A DNA stretch of 30,959 bases from an uncultured Clostridia bacterium (GTDB lineage: Bacteria; Bacillota_A; Clostridia; TANB77; CAG-508). This document shows, piece after piece, positions 1-7,009 of the stretch. How positions within the stretch are numbered: the stretch's first letter is position 1; the number at the start of each line of letters is the position of its first letter. A program made the translations under genes and the position numbers. A model generated the notes under the pieces. It had not been told where the DNA came from. It did no database searches and saw nothing but the letters and a program-made list of their open reading frames with translations. The stretch spans positions 1 through 30,959 of the forward strand of contig CALXJS010000015.1 in NCBI GenBank assembly GCA_944388685.1. Reading direction: 5' to 3'.

Positions 1-198
1 AGAGATATCATCAAAAAGGGGGAAAAGAAGCTTTTTGAATATGAAGAAAAGCTATTGTTTATGAAAAGGATGTTAAATCAAGAAAAAAAGATTGAACAAG
101 TTTTATCAGAACTAACAAAGATTCAAAAAGAGTCTTCTGATGAACAAGTAGCTGTTGTATTAGAGCATATTAAAAAAGAGTTAAATTGTTTAGTTTAG
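1..198 (+). CDS. ylxM: YlxM-type putative helix-turn-helix protein, C-terminal part
   Basis: The frame is open from base 1 to the TAG at 196-198 and gives about 65 residues rich in Lys and Glu, including EKLLFMKRMLNQEKKIEQ. YlxM/p13 proteins are small HTH proteins encoded directly upstream of ffh in Firmicutes and are linked to the signal recognition particle. The HTH itself lies outside the window, so the call rests on the charged helical tail and the position before ffh. The gap to ffh is filled by a fold-back element. Confidence 0.7.
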   Translation, partial: RDIIKKGEKKLFEYEEKLLFMKRMLNQEKKIEQVLSELTKIQKESSDEQVAVVLEHIKKELNCLV

Positions 199-201
199 AT
201 A

Positions 202-338
202 TCTAGTTGAAAAATAATTACAATCTTGGCGTTGCGCAGTGGCGAACTTCATTTGAAATTTAATCGACGTACAAAAAGTACGACTCATAAATTTCAAACT
301 TGTTTTCCTAGCCAAAATTTAATTCTTTTCCAACTAGA
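202..338. repeat. Fold-back element between ylxM and ffh
   Basis: Outer arms pair imperfectly: TCTAGTTGAAAA near 202 against its complement ending at 338. An inner stem pairs TTTGAAATTTA near 252 with TAAATTTCAAA near 288, closing on the tip CGACGTACAAAAAGTACG at 265-282. The same 18 bases form the tip of another fold-back at 23101-23118. A CTTGTTTTCCTAG segment (299-311) recurs in the element at 2082-2208. It has no T-run typical of a terminator and no coding potential. It looks like a MITE- or REP-type element inside an operon. Confidence 0.75.
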
Positions 339-370
339 CAGATACATTTTAGATGAAGGGAATGGTATAA

Positions 371-1724
371 ATGGCTTTTGAAGGATTATCTTCTAGATTA
401 CAAGAAATAACAAGAAAAATCAGAGGAAAAGCAAGAATTACAGAATCAGACTTAAAAGAAATGCTAAGAGAAGTAAAACTTGCATTATTAGAAGCTGATG
501 TTAACTATAAAATTGTAAAAGATTTTATTGCGACCATTCAAGAAAAAGCTTTAGGACAAGATGTTCTAAAATCATTAACTCCAGGTCAACAAGTTGTAAA
601 AATTGTAAAAGATGAATTGGTAGAATTATTAGGTGGGCAAACAAGTCAAATTAATTTTACACCAAATCCACCAACAATTATCATGTTAGTGGGACTTCAA
701 GGTTCAGGTAAAACTACAACAGCAGGAAAATTAGCCAATATACTTAGAAAACAAGGTAAGAAACCATTATTGGTTGCTTGTGATGTGTACAGGCCAGCTG
801 CTATTAAACAATTACAAGTTGTTGGAGCACAGCTAAATATACCTGTTTTTGCGAATGAGAACTCAAAAGATGTTGTGCATATTGCCAGACAAGCATTATC
901 TGTTGCTATGTCAAAACTAAATGATGTAGTCATCTTAGATACAGCAGGTAGATTACATATAGATGAAGAATTGATGCAAGAATTAAAGAATTTAAAAGCA
1001 AATATCAAACCTCATGAAATCTTACTTGTTGTAGACAGTATGACTGGTCAAGATGCGGTAAATGTTGCACAAAGTTTCAATGATAATGTGGGAATTGATG
1101 GAATTGTTTTAACCAAACTAGATGGTGATACAAGAGGTGGTGCAGCACTTTCTGTTAAAAAGGTAACAGGGAAACCAATTAAGTTTGCAGCAACTGGAGA
1201 AAAACTAAGTGATATAGAAGTATTTCACCCAGATAGAATGGCTCAAAGAATTCTAGGAATGGGAGATATTCTAGCTGTTATTGAAAAAGCTGAAGAATCA
1301 TTTGATATGGAACAAGCAGAACAACTTGAAAAGCAAATGAAGAAAAAAGAACTAGATTTAGATGATTATTTAGCACAAATTAGACAAGTAAAAAAAATGG
1401 GTTCATTTTCATCATTGTTAAAACTGATACCAGGATTTAATCAAATCAAAGATTTAAAGGTAGATGACAGAGAATTTACTAAAATTGAAGCAATGATTTG
1501 TTCAATGACAAAAGAAGAAAAACGAAATACAAAATTATTAAATGCAAGTAGAAGACAAAGAATTGCCAAACGGAAGTGGAACAACTGTACAAGATATTAA
1601 TAAATTCATTAAATCTTTTGAAATGACACAAAAAATGATGAAACAGATGAAAAACAACAAAGGTGGTATGAAAAAGCTATTAAATGGTATAGACGAAAAT
1701 GCATTAAAGAATTTTAAGTTTTAA
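371..1724 (+). CDS. ffh: Signal recognition particle protein Ffh, read through a +1 frameshift at 1571
   Basis: SRP GTPase that binds 4.5S/6S RNA and signal peptides and targets nascent membrane proteins to FtsY. The N and G domains are intact: P-loop GLQGSGKTTTAGK near residue 108, DVYRPAAIKQ, DTAGRLH and TKLDGDTRGG. The M domain follows. Frame 0 breaks at codon 401 (CGG, 1571-1573) and would end at 1598-1600 with a nonsense tail. Skipping C1571 gives ...RQRIAK-GSGTTVQDINK..., the conserved RNA-binding stretch of Ffh, and continues to the TAA at 1722-1724 for a normal total of about 450 residues. As Ffh is essential, either the extra base is an error or the ribosome shifts here; a second gene in the window shifts at the same codon. 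Confidence 0.93.
1571..1574 (+). other. Candidate +1 frameshift site CGGA in ffh
   Basis: The frame-0 codons are AAA CGG AAG TGG; the sequence matching the Ffh family is AAA (C) GGA AGT GGA, that is Lys-Gly-Ser-Gly. One extra C separates the frames. CGG is otherwise almost absent from coding sequence in the window. The shift site is the same CGGA as at 5874-5877. Confidence 0.7.
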
Positions 1725-1771
1725 GTTGTTATTAAATTTTTAAATTTATATATAAAAACAAAGAGATTAGA

Positions 1772-1812
1772 GGACTGACAAAAATCCTCAAAAAGGAAAT
1801 TTGAGTCTGTCC
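1772..1812. repeat. Imperfect hairpin in the rpsP leader
   Basis: GGACTGAC at 1772 pairs imperfectly with GTCTGTCC at 1805-1812 around an A-rich loop. It lies between ffh and rpsP without a clear T-tract, so it is either a short repeat element or a leader structure. It precedes the rpsP ribosome site AGGAGGTGA at about 1831-1839. Confidence 0.4.
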
Positions 1813-1847
1813 CCATAATCCCTAAATTTTCAGGAGGTGAACCAAAA

Positions 1848-2078
1848 ATGGTAAAAATAAGATTACAAAGACAAGGAAAGAAAAAAACTCCATTCTATCA
1901 TATCGTAGTTGCTGATTCAAGAGTTTCAAGAGATGGAAAAATTATAGAGCAAATAGGAACATATAATCCAATGACAGATCCAGCAACAATCGTATTAGAC
2001 AAAGAAAAAGTTGAAAAATGGATTAAAAATGGTGCAAAACCAACAGATACAGTTAAAGCTTTAATTGAAAAAGCATAG
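1848..2078 (+). CDS. rpsP: 30S ribosomal protein S16
   Basis: 76 residues starting [20 protein letters not shown], the hallmark S16 N-terminus, followed by [21 protein letters not shown]16 is an early assembly protein that binds the 5' domain of 16S rRNA. The length is slightly short but within family range. AGGAGGTGA lies just upstream of the ATG. Its position after ffh and before the KH protein and rimM is the standard Firmicutes arrangement. Confidence 0.97.
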   Translation: MVKIRLQRQGKKKTPFYHIVVADSRVSRDGKIIEQIGTYNPMTDPATIVLDKEKVEKWIKNGAKPTDTVKALIEKA

Positions 2079-2081
2079 GCT

Positions 2082-2208
2082 TTAAACAAATGAAAAGCTT
2101 CGTCTTACGTTGTCAAACATCGCAAAAAAATTTTTCGATATACAAATGTATTATCTCAAAATTTTTTGCTTGTTTTCCTAGTAATACTCGCTTTTGATTT
2201 GTTTATAA
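2082..2208. repeat. Fold-back element between rpsP and khpA
   Basis: TTAAACAAATGAAAAGC at 2082 pairs with GCTTTTGATTTGTTTATAA ending at 2208. The pairing continues imperfectly inward (AAAAAAATTTTT against AAAATTTTTT) to a tip near GATATACAAATGTATTATC. The right arm contains CTTGTTTTCCTAG (2169-2181), identical to bases 299-311 of the element upstream of ffh. It fills nearly the whole 150-base gap. Confidence 0.7.
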
Positions 2209-2228
2209 TTAAGAAAGGAATTGCGACT

Positions 2229-2459
2229 ATGGAAGAATTTTTAAAAGTTATTATTTCAAATTTAGTAGATAATAAAGAAGCAATTGAAATCAATACAATC
2301 GACAATGAAAAATCTGTTACATTTGAAGTAAAAGTAGCCCAAGAAGATATGGGAAAAGTAATAGGAAAGCAAGGTAGAATTGCACAATCTATTAGAACTG
2401 TTATGAAAGCTGTTGCCAATAAAGAACACAAAAAGGTGGCAGTAGAATTTATAGGATAA
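2229..2459 (+). CDS. khpA: KH-domain RNA-binding protein KhpA (YlqC family)
   Basis: 76 residues starting MEEFLKVIISNLVDNKEAIE. The KH signature GKVIGKQGRIAQSIRTVMKA contains the GxxG loop (GKQG) that contacts RNA. KhpA works with KhpB in RNA binding, cell division and envelope control in Firmicutes. I chose ATG 2229 because AAGAAAGG precedes it; an upstream in-frame extension runs through the fold-back element and is unlikely to be translated. It ends 10 bases before rimM. Confidence 0.92.
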   Translation: MEEFLKVIISNLVDNKEAIEINTIDNEKSVTFEVKVAQEDMGKVIGKQGRIAQSIRTVMKAVANKEHKKVAVEFIG

Positions 2460-2469
2460 GGGAGTAAAA

Positions 2470-2979
2470 ATGATGCTACCAAACCTAGAAATTGGTCAAA
2501 TTGTAAATACCTTTGGGATTAAAGGAATGGTAAAAGTAAAGCCTTTTACAGATGATATTAAAAGATTTGACTATTTAGAAAAAATATATATTGAAAAAAA
2601 CAATACCCAAAAAGAATATGAAATTGAAGAAGTAAAATATCATAAAGATATGGTACTAATAAAATTTAAAGGCATAGATACAGTAGAACAAGCAGAATTA
2701 TTGCGAAATGCCTATCTAACCATTTCTAGAGATTCAGTGGAAAAGCTGGAAGAAGGAAGATATTATATTGTTGATATGCTTGGACTAGAAGTATATACAG
2801 ATGAACAAGTATTATTAGGAACTTTAGATGACATATTCAATACAGGTAGTAATGATATATATGTTGTAAAAGATAAACAAGGAAAACAAATTCTTTTACC
2901 AGCTATACAAGATGTTATCAAACAAATTGATATGGAAAATAGAAAAATGATTGTTCATTTACTTCCGGGATTGGTTTAA
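2470..2979 (+). CDS. rimM: 16S rRNA processing protein RimM
   Basis: 169 residues. The N-terminal RimM domain shows LEIGQIVNTFGIKGMVKVKP and the C-terminal PRC-barrel shows YYIVDMLGLEVY and GSNDIYVV...LLPAIQDVIKQID. RimM binds S19 and assists maturation of the 30S head. Two adjacent ATGs (2470 and 2473) follow a GGGAG site; the first is used here. The neighbours khpA and trmD match the conserved operon. Confidence 0.95.
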   Translation: MMLPNLEIGQIVNTFGIKGMVKVKPFTDDIKRFDYLEKIYIEKNNTQKEYEIEEVKYHKDMVLIKFKGIDTVEQAELLRNAYLTISRDSVEKLEEGRYYIVDMLGLEVYTDEQVLLGTLDDIFNTGSNDIYVVKDKQGKQILLPAIQDVIKQIDMENRKMIVHLLPGLV

Positions 2980-3015
2980 GTCTGTTTTGATAAAAGAAGA
3001 AAGGAACTAAAATCC

Positions 3016-3681
3016 ATGAAATTTGATGTTTTAACGCTTTTTCCAGAAATGTTTGAGATATTAAATCAAAGTATTATAGGAAAAGCTATTGAAAAAGACC
3101 TAATAAATATTCAAATAACCAATATTAGAGATTTTTCAAAAGACAAACATAAAAAAGTAGATGATACACCTTATGGTGGTGGCGCTGGAATGATAATGAA
3201 ACCAGATGTGGTATATGATGCTTACAAATCTGTAAAAGATGAACATGCAAAAGTTATCTATATGTCACCACAAGGAGAAAAACTTAATCAAAAAAAGGTA
3301 GAAGAATTGGCAAAAGAAAGTCATTTAATTATACTTTGTGGTCATTATGAAGGAATAGACCAAAGGGTACTTGATAAAATTGTAGATGAAGAAATATCTA
3401 TTGGGGATTATGTATTAACAGGAGGAGAAATTCCAGCAATGGTGTTAATTGATAGTGTCAGCAGATATGTAGAAGGTGTTTTAAAAGAAGATTCTATCAA
3501 AGAAGAAAGCTTTTCAAACGGTCTTCTAGAATATCCACAATATACAAGACCAGAGGTATTTGAGGGAATGAAAGTTCCAGAAGTATTACTTTCAGGACAT
3601 CACGAAAATATAGAAAAATGGCGAAAAGAAAAGTCTTTAGAAATTACAAAGAAAAAAAGACCAGAATTATTAGAAAAATAG
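3016..3681 (+). CDS. trmD: tRNA (guanine-N1)-methyltransferase TrmD
   Basis: 221 residues of SPOUT methyltransferase. It makes m1G37 in tRNAs reading CNN and GGN-type codons and prevents +1 frameshifting, a relevant link given the +1 shift sites in this window. Motifs seen: [25 protein letters not shown] and the trefoil-knot AdoMet-binding [16 protein letters not shown], then the C-terminal dimer segment [13 protein letters not shown]. The C-terminus is a little shorter than in E. coli TrmD. Confidence 0.97.
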   Translation: MKFDVLTLFPEMFEILNQSIIGKAIEKDLINIQITNIRDFSKDKHKKVDDTPYGGGAGMIMKPDVVYDAYKSVKDEHAKVIYMSPQGEKLNQKKVEELAKESHLIILCGHYEGIDQRVLDKIVDEEISIGDYVLTGGEIPAMVLIDSVSRYVEGVLKEDSIKEESFSNGLLEYPQYTRPEVFEGMKVPEVLLSGHHENIEKWRKEKSLEITKKKRPELLEK

Positions 3682-3686
3682 AAATA

Positions 3687-3740
3687 GGGAGAACATACCA
3701 TAACCCAAGTAGATAGACCTAAAGGTAAGGTGTGTCCCCT
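3687..3740 (+). promoter_or_regulatory. Candidate L19 leader structure upstream of rplS
   Basis: GGGAGAACATACC at 3687-3699 can pair with GGTGTGTCCCC ending at 3739, with a smaller hairpin ACC-TAAA-GGT inside. Ribosomal protein L19 leader RNAs are known in Firmicutes directly before rplS. The placement fits, but I could not compare with the family model. Confidence 0.4.
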
Positions 3741-3771
3741 GACAATAATTAAAGAAGGAGGAAATTCTAAA

Positions 3772-4413
3772 ATGGATATTATAAAATCAATTGAACACGA
3801 ACAATTGAAAAATAAGATACCAGAACTAAAAGTTGGTAATACAGTAAGAGTACACGTAAGAATAAAAGAAGGAAACAAAGAAAGAATCCAAGTATTTGAA
3901 GGAATTATCATAAAAGTACAAGGTGGAGGTGTTAACCAAACATTTACAGTAAGAAAAACATCTTATGGTGTAGGTGTTGAAAAAACATTTTTAGTACACT
4001 CTCCATTAGTTGAAAAAGTAGAATTAGTAAGAGTAGGTAAAGCAAGAAGAGCAAAATTATACTACTTAAGAGACAGAGTAGGTAAAGCTGCTAAAACTAG
4101 AGAACAAATTGGAGCAAGAATTGAAGATAGAGAAATCACTATTAAAGAAGACTTAGTAGAAGAACCAGCAGTAGAAGAGGCTCCAGAAGAAGCACCAGCT
4201 GTTGAAACAGAAAACGTAGCTGTTCAAGAAACAGTGGATACTGTATCTGAAGAAGTTGTTGAAGAAGTTAAAGAAGTAGAAGAACCTAAAAAAGAAGAAA
4301 AAGCTGAAAAAGTAGAAGAAGCTAAAGCTGAAGAACCAGCTAAAGAAGAAGTAAAAGAAGATTCTAAAAAAGCTGAAGAAAAACCAGCAACTGAAGAAGA
4401 TAAAAAGGCATAA
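3772..4413 (+). CDS. rplS: 50S ribosomal protein L19 with a long acidic C-terminal tail
   Basis: 213 residues. Residues 1-115 are canonical L19: [32 protein letters not shown] and [18 protein letters not shown]19 lies at the 30S-50S interface. The start is ATG 3772, after AAGGAGG. Residues from about 120 onward form a low-complexity Glu/Lys/Ala/Val/Pro tail (repeated [21 protein letters not shown]) that nearly doubles the usual 115-residue length. The tail is likely disordered and its role is unknown. Confidence 0.96.
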   Translation: MDIIKSIEHEQLKNKIPELKVGNTVRVHVRIKEGNKERIQVFEGIIIKVQGGGVNQTFTVRKTSYGVGVEKTFLVHSPLVEKVELVRVGKARRAKLYYLRDRVGKAAKTREQIGARIEDREITIKEDLVEEPAVEEAPEEAPAVETENVAVQETVDTVSEEVVEEVKEVEEPKKEEKAEKVEEAKAEEPAKEEVKEDSKKAEEKPATEEDKKA

Positions 4414-4420
4414 TAAATAT

Positions 4421-4463
4421 AAAAAATTAGTAGAGTTTGTATAATAACACTACTAATTTTTTT
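4421..4463 (+). terminator. Intrinsic terminator after rplS
   Basis: AAAAAATTAGTAG pairs with CTACTAATTTTTT around a 16-base loop and runs into a T-tract. It closes the ylxM-rplS operon. Confidence 0.85.
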
Positions 4464-4470
4464 ATAATTA

Positions 4471-4596
4471 TTATTCTAGTCTATTTAAAGTGTTTTTGTC
4501 ATCTAATATTTCCATTTTCTTAATACCATTACTATCTTGTAAAACACTATATTGTTTCTTAGCTATTAAATTTAATCTTTCAAGTCTTGTTAACTT
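4471..4596 (-). pseudogene. Possible gene remnant, unidentified C-terminal fragment
   Basis: Read on the minus strand, this stretch is open for about 41 codons and ends at TAA (4471-4473). It encodes a protein-like sequence including LTRLERLNLIAKKQY and LQDSNGIKKMEILDDKN. A stop lies directly upstream (4597-4599), and there is no usable start except an internal Met. It may be the tail of a decayed gene. I do not recognise the family, and chance openness over this length cannot be excluded. Confidence 0.35.
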
Positions 4597-4644
4597 TTAA
4601 ATATTAAAAGTTTTCTTGTTTTTTATTTTTTATTATGATAGAAT
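4591..4644 (+). promoter_or_regulatory. Hairpin and promoter upstream of the radical SAM gene
   Basis: AACTTTTAA-ATA-TTAAAAGTT forms a 9-bp hairpin at about 4592-4612. A promoter TTGTTT (4616-4621), 17-base spacer, TAGAAT (4639-4644) follows, about 50 bases before the coding start. The gap from rplS otherwise holds only the minus-strand remnant. Confidence 0.55.
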
Positions 4645-4695
4645 TTTTGTAGAAACAAAAAGAGATTAAAAGTACGAGAATAAAAGGAGTTAAAA

Positions 4696-5784
4696 ATGTT
4701 TAAGGAAATATATAAATTAGGCGAATTATATTTAATGCAAAAGTATAAAGAACAAGACAGGAAAAATCATGAATTAATAGATTTGTTTTGGGAATGTACA
4801 TTAACTTGTAATGCAAATTGTAAGCATTGTGGAAGCAGTGCTGAAAAGAAAAAATATGATGGTGAACTAACAACTGAGGAAATAAAAAATGCATTTAAAC
4901 AAATTGCAAATGATATGGATGCAAGTAAGATACTCATTAATGTAACAGGTGGAGAGCCATTAGTTAGAAAAGATTTATGTGAGGTTATGGAATATGCAAC
5001 CAATGAATTAGGATTTCATTGGGGAATGACGACAAATGGAATATTATTAACAGAAGAAAATATTCAAAAGTTAAAAAGAGCAAATATGGAAACAGTGTCT
5101 ATTAGTATTGATGGTTTAGAAGAAACACATAATGAATTTAGAGGAGTTCCAAATTCTTATCAAACAATTATTGAGAATATTAAAAATCTAAAGAAAGCAG
5201 GTTTTGTAAAACACATACAAGTAACGACTGTATTTCATAAAGGGAATATAAATCAAGTGGAAGAACTATATCAGGTTATGCTAGGATTAGGACTAGATTC
5301 TTGGAGATTAGCATCTATGGATCCAATTGGAAGAGCGAATGAGAATAATGATTTGTTATTAGATGGTAAAGAAATGAAAAAACTATTAGATTTTATAAAA
5401 TCTAAAAAGCATAATAAAAAATTGGAATTAACATATGGTTGTCCAGGATTTTTAGGATTAGATTATGAGAAAGAAGTTAGAAAACATTATTTTTATTGTA
5501 GAACAGGAATAAATGTTGCAAGTATTCTATACAATGGTGATTTATTTGTATGTCCTAATGTTCCTAGGTTAAAGAAATTAATACAAGGAAATATTAGAAC
5601 AGATAATTTTAAAGATGTATGGGATAATAAATATGAAGAATTTAGAAATAAAGATAGAACTAAAAGTGATACATGTGAAAAGTGTGAATATTGGGAATAT
5701 TGTTTAGGAGGAGCATATCATACTTGGAATTTTGAAAAAAATGAACAAAATAAATGTCCATATAATATGATTTATGGAAAATAG
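4696..5784 (+). CDS. Radical SAM/SPASM protein, putative peptide maturase
   Basis: 362 residues. The AdoMet radical [4Fe-4S] motif CxxxCxxC is C38, C42 and C45 (TCNANCKHC), followed by the VTGGEPL AdoMet-binding segment and SISIDGL. The C-terminal SPASM-like region carries several Cys for auxiliary clusters: YGCPG, FYCRTG, FVCPNVP, TCEKCEYWEYC and a last NKCPY. Family knowledge: such enzymes install thioether, C-C or other crosslinks in small peptides or proteins. Immediately downstream, 11 bases away, are three tandem small membrane proteins that could be its substrates; that pairing is inferred from context. GGAG precedes the ATG. Confidence 0.9.
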   Translation: MFKEIYKLGELYLMQKYKEQDRKNHELIDLFWECTLTCNANCKHCGSSAEKKKYDGELTTEEIKNAFKQIANDMDASKILINVTGGEPLVRKDLCEVMEYATNELGFHWGMTTNGILLTEENIQKLKRANMETVSISIDGLEETHNEFRGVPNSYQTIIENIKNLKKAGFVKHIQVTTVFHKGNINQVEELYQVMLGLGLDSWRLASMDPIGRANENNDLLLDGKEMKKLLDFIKSKKHNKKLELTYGCPGFLGLDYEKEVRKHYFYCRTGINVASILYNGDLFVCPNVPRLKKLIQGNIRTDNFKDVWDNKYEEFRNKDRTKSDTCEKCEYWEYCLGGAYHTWNFEKNEQNKCPYNMIYGK

Positions 5785-5795
5785 GGGGATGCCAA

Positions 5796-6132
5796 ATGAA
5801 TCGAATGAAAAAAGTTAAAAAAATGATTATGTCAGTTGCAATTACAATAATGTTGTTGCCTGAAAAAATAGTGCGGAGCACTTAGTACTCAAGATTGGCG
5901 TTATATGCAAGATTTATATGCTCCACCACCTGAACCTCAATCAGATTTTATAAGTACAATATGGAGAATATCAAAAATATTTCTCATTCCTTTAGCGTTA
6001 ATCATTGGATTTATCGTATATTTCAAAAAAAGTAAAAGCACAACAAAACGAAAAATTATTACTATGATAATTGTATTATTAGTTGTTATAGCGATTTGTT
6101 GGGGAGTAAATTATCTTATAACAAATTTATAA
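5796..6132 (+). CDS. Small membrane protein 1 of the radical SAM cluster, +1 frameshift at 5874
   Basis: Starts ATG 5796 after GGGGG. Frame 0 gives 26 residues (a basic N-terminus, then a hydrophobic stretch ending LLPEKIV), meets CGG at 5874-5876 and hits TAG at 5883. Skipping C5874 and reading GGA gives GALSTQDW... and joins the downstream frame to the stop at 6130-6132, about 111 residues in all. The result aligns on both sides of the junction with the next two paralogues and puts LYAPPP at residues 40-45, the same position as LYGPP in protein 3. Layout: signal-like segment, short polar region, TM, basic loop KKSKSTTKRK, TM ending ICWGVNYLITNL. Function unknown. Confidence 0.75.
5874..5877 (+). 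other. Candidate +1 frameshift site CGGA in small membrane protein 1
   Basis: Context GTG CGG AGC ACT TAG in frame 0; GTG (C) GGA GCA CTT in the restored frame. The P-site codon (GTG) differs from that in ffh (AAA), so the shared element is the CGGA itself and not a slippery P-site codon. Confidence 0.7.
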
Positions 6133-6153
6133 TAGAAATAAGAGGGGATTTTA

Positions 6154-6489
6154 ATGAAAATAATAAAGAAAATAAAAAAAGTAATTATATCAGCCATAAT
6201 GACAATTATGCTATTACCTAAAAAGATTTTTGCAGTAGAACCAAAAGAATATATTATAAAAAATGCACAACAATATACGGAAATATTATATGGAGTTCGA
6301 AGTCCAATAACTAGTATATGGAATATATCAAAAATATTTATCATTCCCTTAGCATTAATTATTGGTTTCATCATATATTTCAAAAAAAGTAAAAGCACAA
6401 CAAAAAGAAAAATTATTACAATGATAATTGTATTATTAGTTGTTATAGCAATTTGTTGGGGAGTCAATTATCTTATAACAAATTTATAA
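6154..6489 (+). CDS. Small membrane protein 2 of the radical SAM cluster
   Basis: 111 residues. Basic signal-like N-terminus (MKIIKKIKK, then a hydrophobic run to MLLPKKIFA), a polar stretch with EILYGVRSP, TM about residues 55-70, basic loop KKSKSTTKRK, and a second TM ending ICWGVNYLITNL. The second half is nearly identical to protein 1 at DNA and protein level, indicating recent tandem duplication. The ribosome site AGAGGGG with the same upstream sequence is duplicated as well. Function unknown; candidate substrate or partner of the upstream SPASM enzyme. Confidence 0.8.
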   Translation: MKIIKKIKKVIISAIMTIMLLPKKIFAVEPKEYIIKNAQQYTEILYGVRSPITSIWNISKIFIIPLALIIGFIIYFKKSKSTTKRKIITMIIVLLVVIAICWGVNYLITNL

Positions 6490-6512
6490 TAGAAATAAGA
6501 GGGGAATTTTTA

Positions 6513-6878
6513 ATGAAAATAATAAAGAAAGTAAAAAAAGTAATTATATCAGCTATAATGGCAATCATGCTATTGCCTAAAAAGATAGTTTCAGCTATTG
6601 ATTTTATTGATTCTGGTACGATTGAAACATTATATGGTCCACCAGAGTTAATAAATAAACCAACTTTTATAGAATCAGTATGGCGAATGGTAAAAACATA
6701 TATATTACCCATATCATTATTTTTTATTATATTTATTGTAGGTAGTGTTATATTTTTTAAGAAAAGTAAAGGAACAACAAAAGAAAAAATTATCACTTTA
6801 ATTTTAATATTATTTATTATTGTTATCCTTATAGCAGTTTGTTGGGGAATATATTATGTAATGACAAATATAATTTAA
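6513..6878 (+). CDS. Small membrane protein 3 of the radical SAM cluster
   Basis: 121 residues, starting at ATG 6513 after AGAGGGG; an upstream in-frame extension overlaps gene 2 and is not needed. Same plan as proteins 1 and 2: MKIIKKVKK, hydrophobic run to LLPKKIVSA, polar region with LYGPPE at residues 40-45, TM, basic loop KKSKGTTKEK, TM containing AVCWGIYYVM. It is more diverged in both TMs. The shared parts (LY[AG]xx, the basic loop, CWG in the last TM) mark likely functional positions. Confidence 0.8.
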   Translation: MKIIKKVKKVIISAIMAIMLLPKKIVSAIDFIDSGTIETLYGPPELINKPTFIESVWRMVKTYILPISLFFIIFIVGSVIFFKKSKGTTKEKIITLILILFIIVILIAVCWGIYYVMTNII

Positions 6879-6900
6879 AAAATAAAGGTAAAAAAATATC

Positions 6901-6938
6901 AACCAGAAAATCTTGTAAAAAGAGTTTCTGGTTTTATC
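6901..6938. terminator. Intrinsic terminator, probably bidirectional
   Basis: AACCAGAAA at 6901-6909 pairs with TTTCTGGTT at 6925-6933, followed by TTATCTT on the plus strand; the minus strand has a T-run after its copy of the stem. It ends the radical SAM cluster and may also serve the converging dapA-dapB transcript. Confidence 0.75.
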
Positions 6939-6949
6939 TTAATACAGAT

Positions 6950-7009
6950 GATTAACATAAAAATGTCCAAACAGAAACGTCCCCAATTGGACAAAATTTG
7001 TTATTAATC
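6950..7009. repeat. Inverted repeat overlapping the 3' end of dapB
   Basis: GATTAACATAAAAATGTCCA pairs with TGGACAAAATTTGTTATTAATC around a short CGTCCCCA-containing loop. The right arm includes the dapB stop codon. GTCCCC/GGACA words like this occur in several gaps of the window, which suggests a REP-like family. Confidence 0.5.

Noticed and set aside
202..338. The fold-back upstream of ffh as SRP (6S/4.5S) RNA
   Set aside because: It lacks the conserved GGAA tetraloop and asymmetric-loop bases of SRP RNA and shares its tip with a hairpin in the fab operon.
697..1008. Open frames on the minus strand inside ffh and many other genes
   Set aside because: They are antisense shadows of well-supported genes, with biased composition and no ribosome sites.
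1571..1573. The ffh frame break taken as a plain assembly error or a pseudogene
   Set aside because: Possible alone, but a second gene shifts at the same otherwise nearly absent codon and with the same CGGA context, so a common cause fits better. It is kept as an open alternative in the finding.
3730..3771. Earlier start for L19 at 3730
   Set aside because: It would translate the candidate leader and the ribosome site; ATG 3772 follows AAGGAGG and matches the L19 N-terminus.
5883..5885. Readthrough of TAG to explain the first small membrane protein
   Set aside because: Reading through the stop stays in the wrong frame; homology with the paralogues is recovered only in the +1 frame and only from the CGG.
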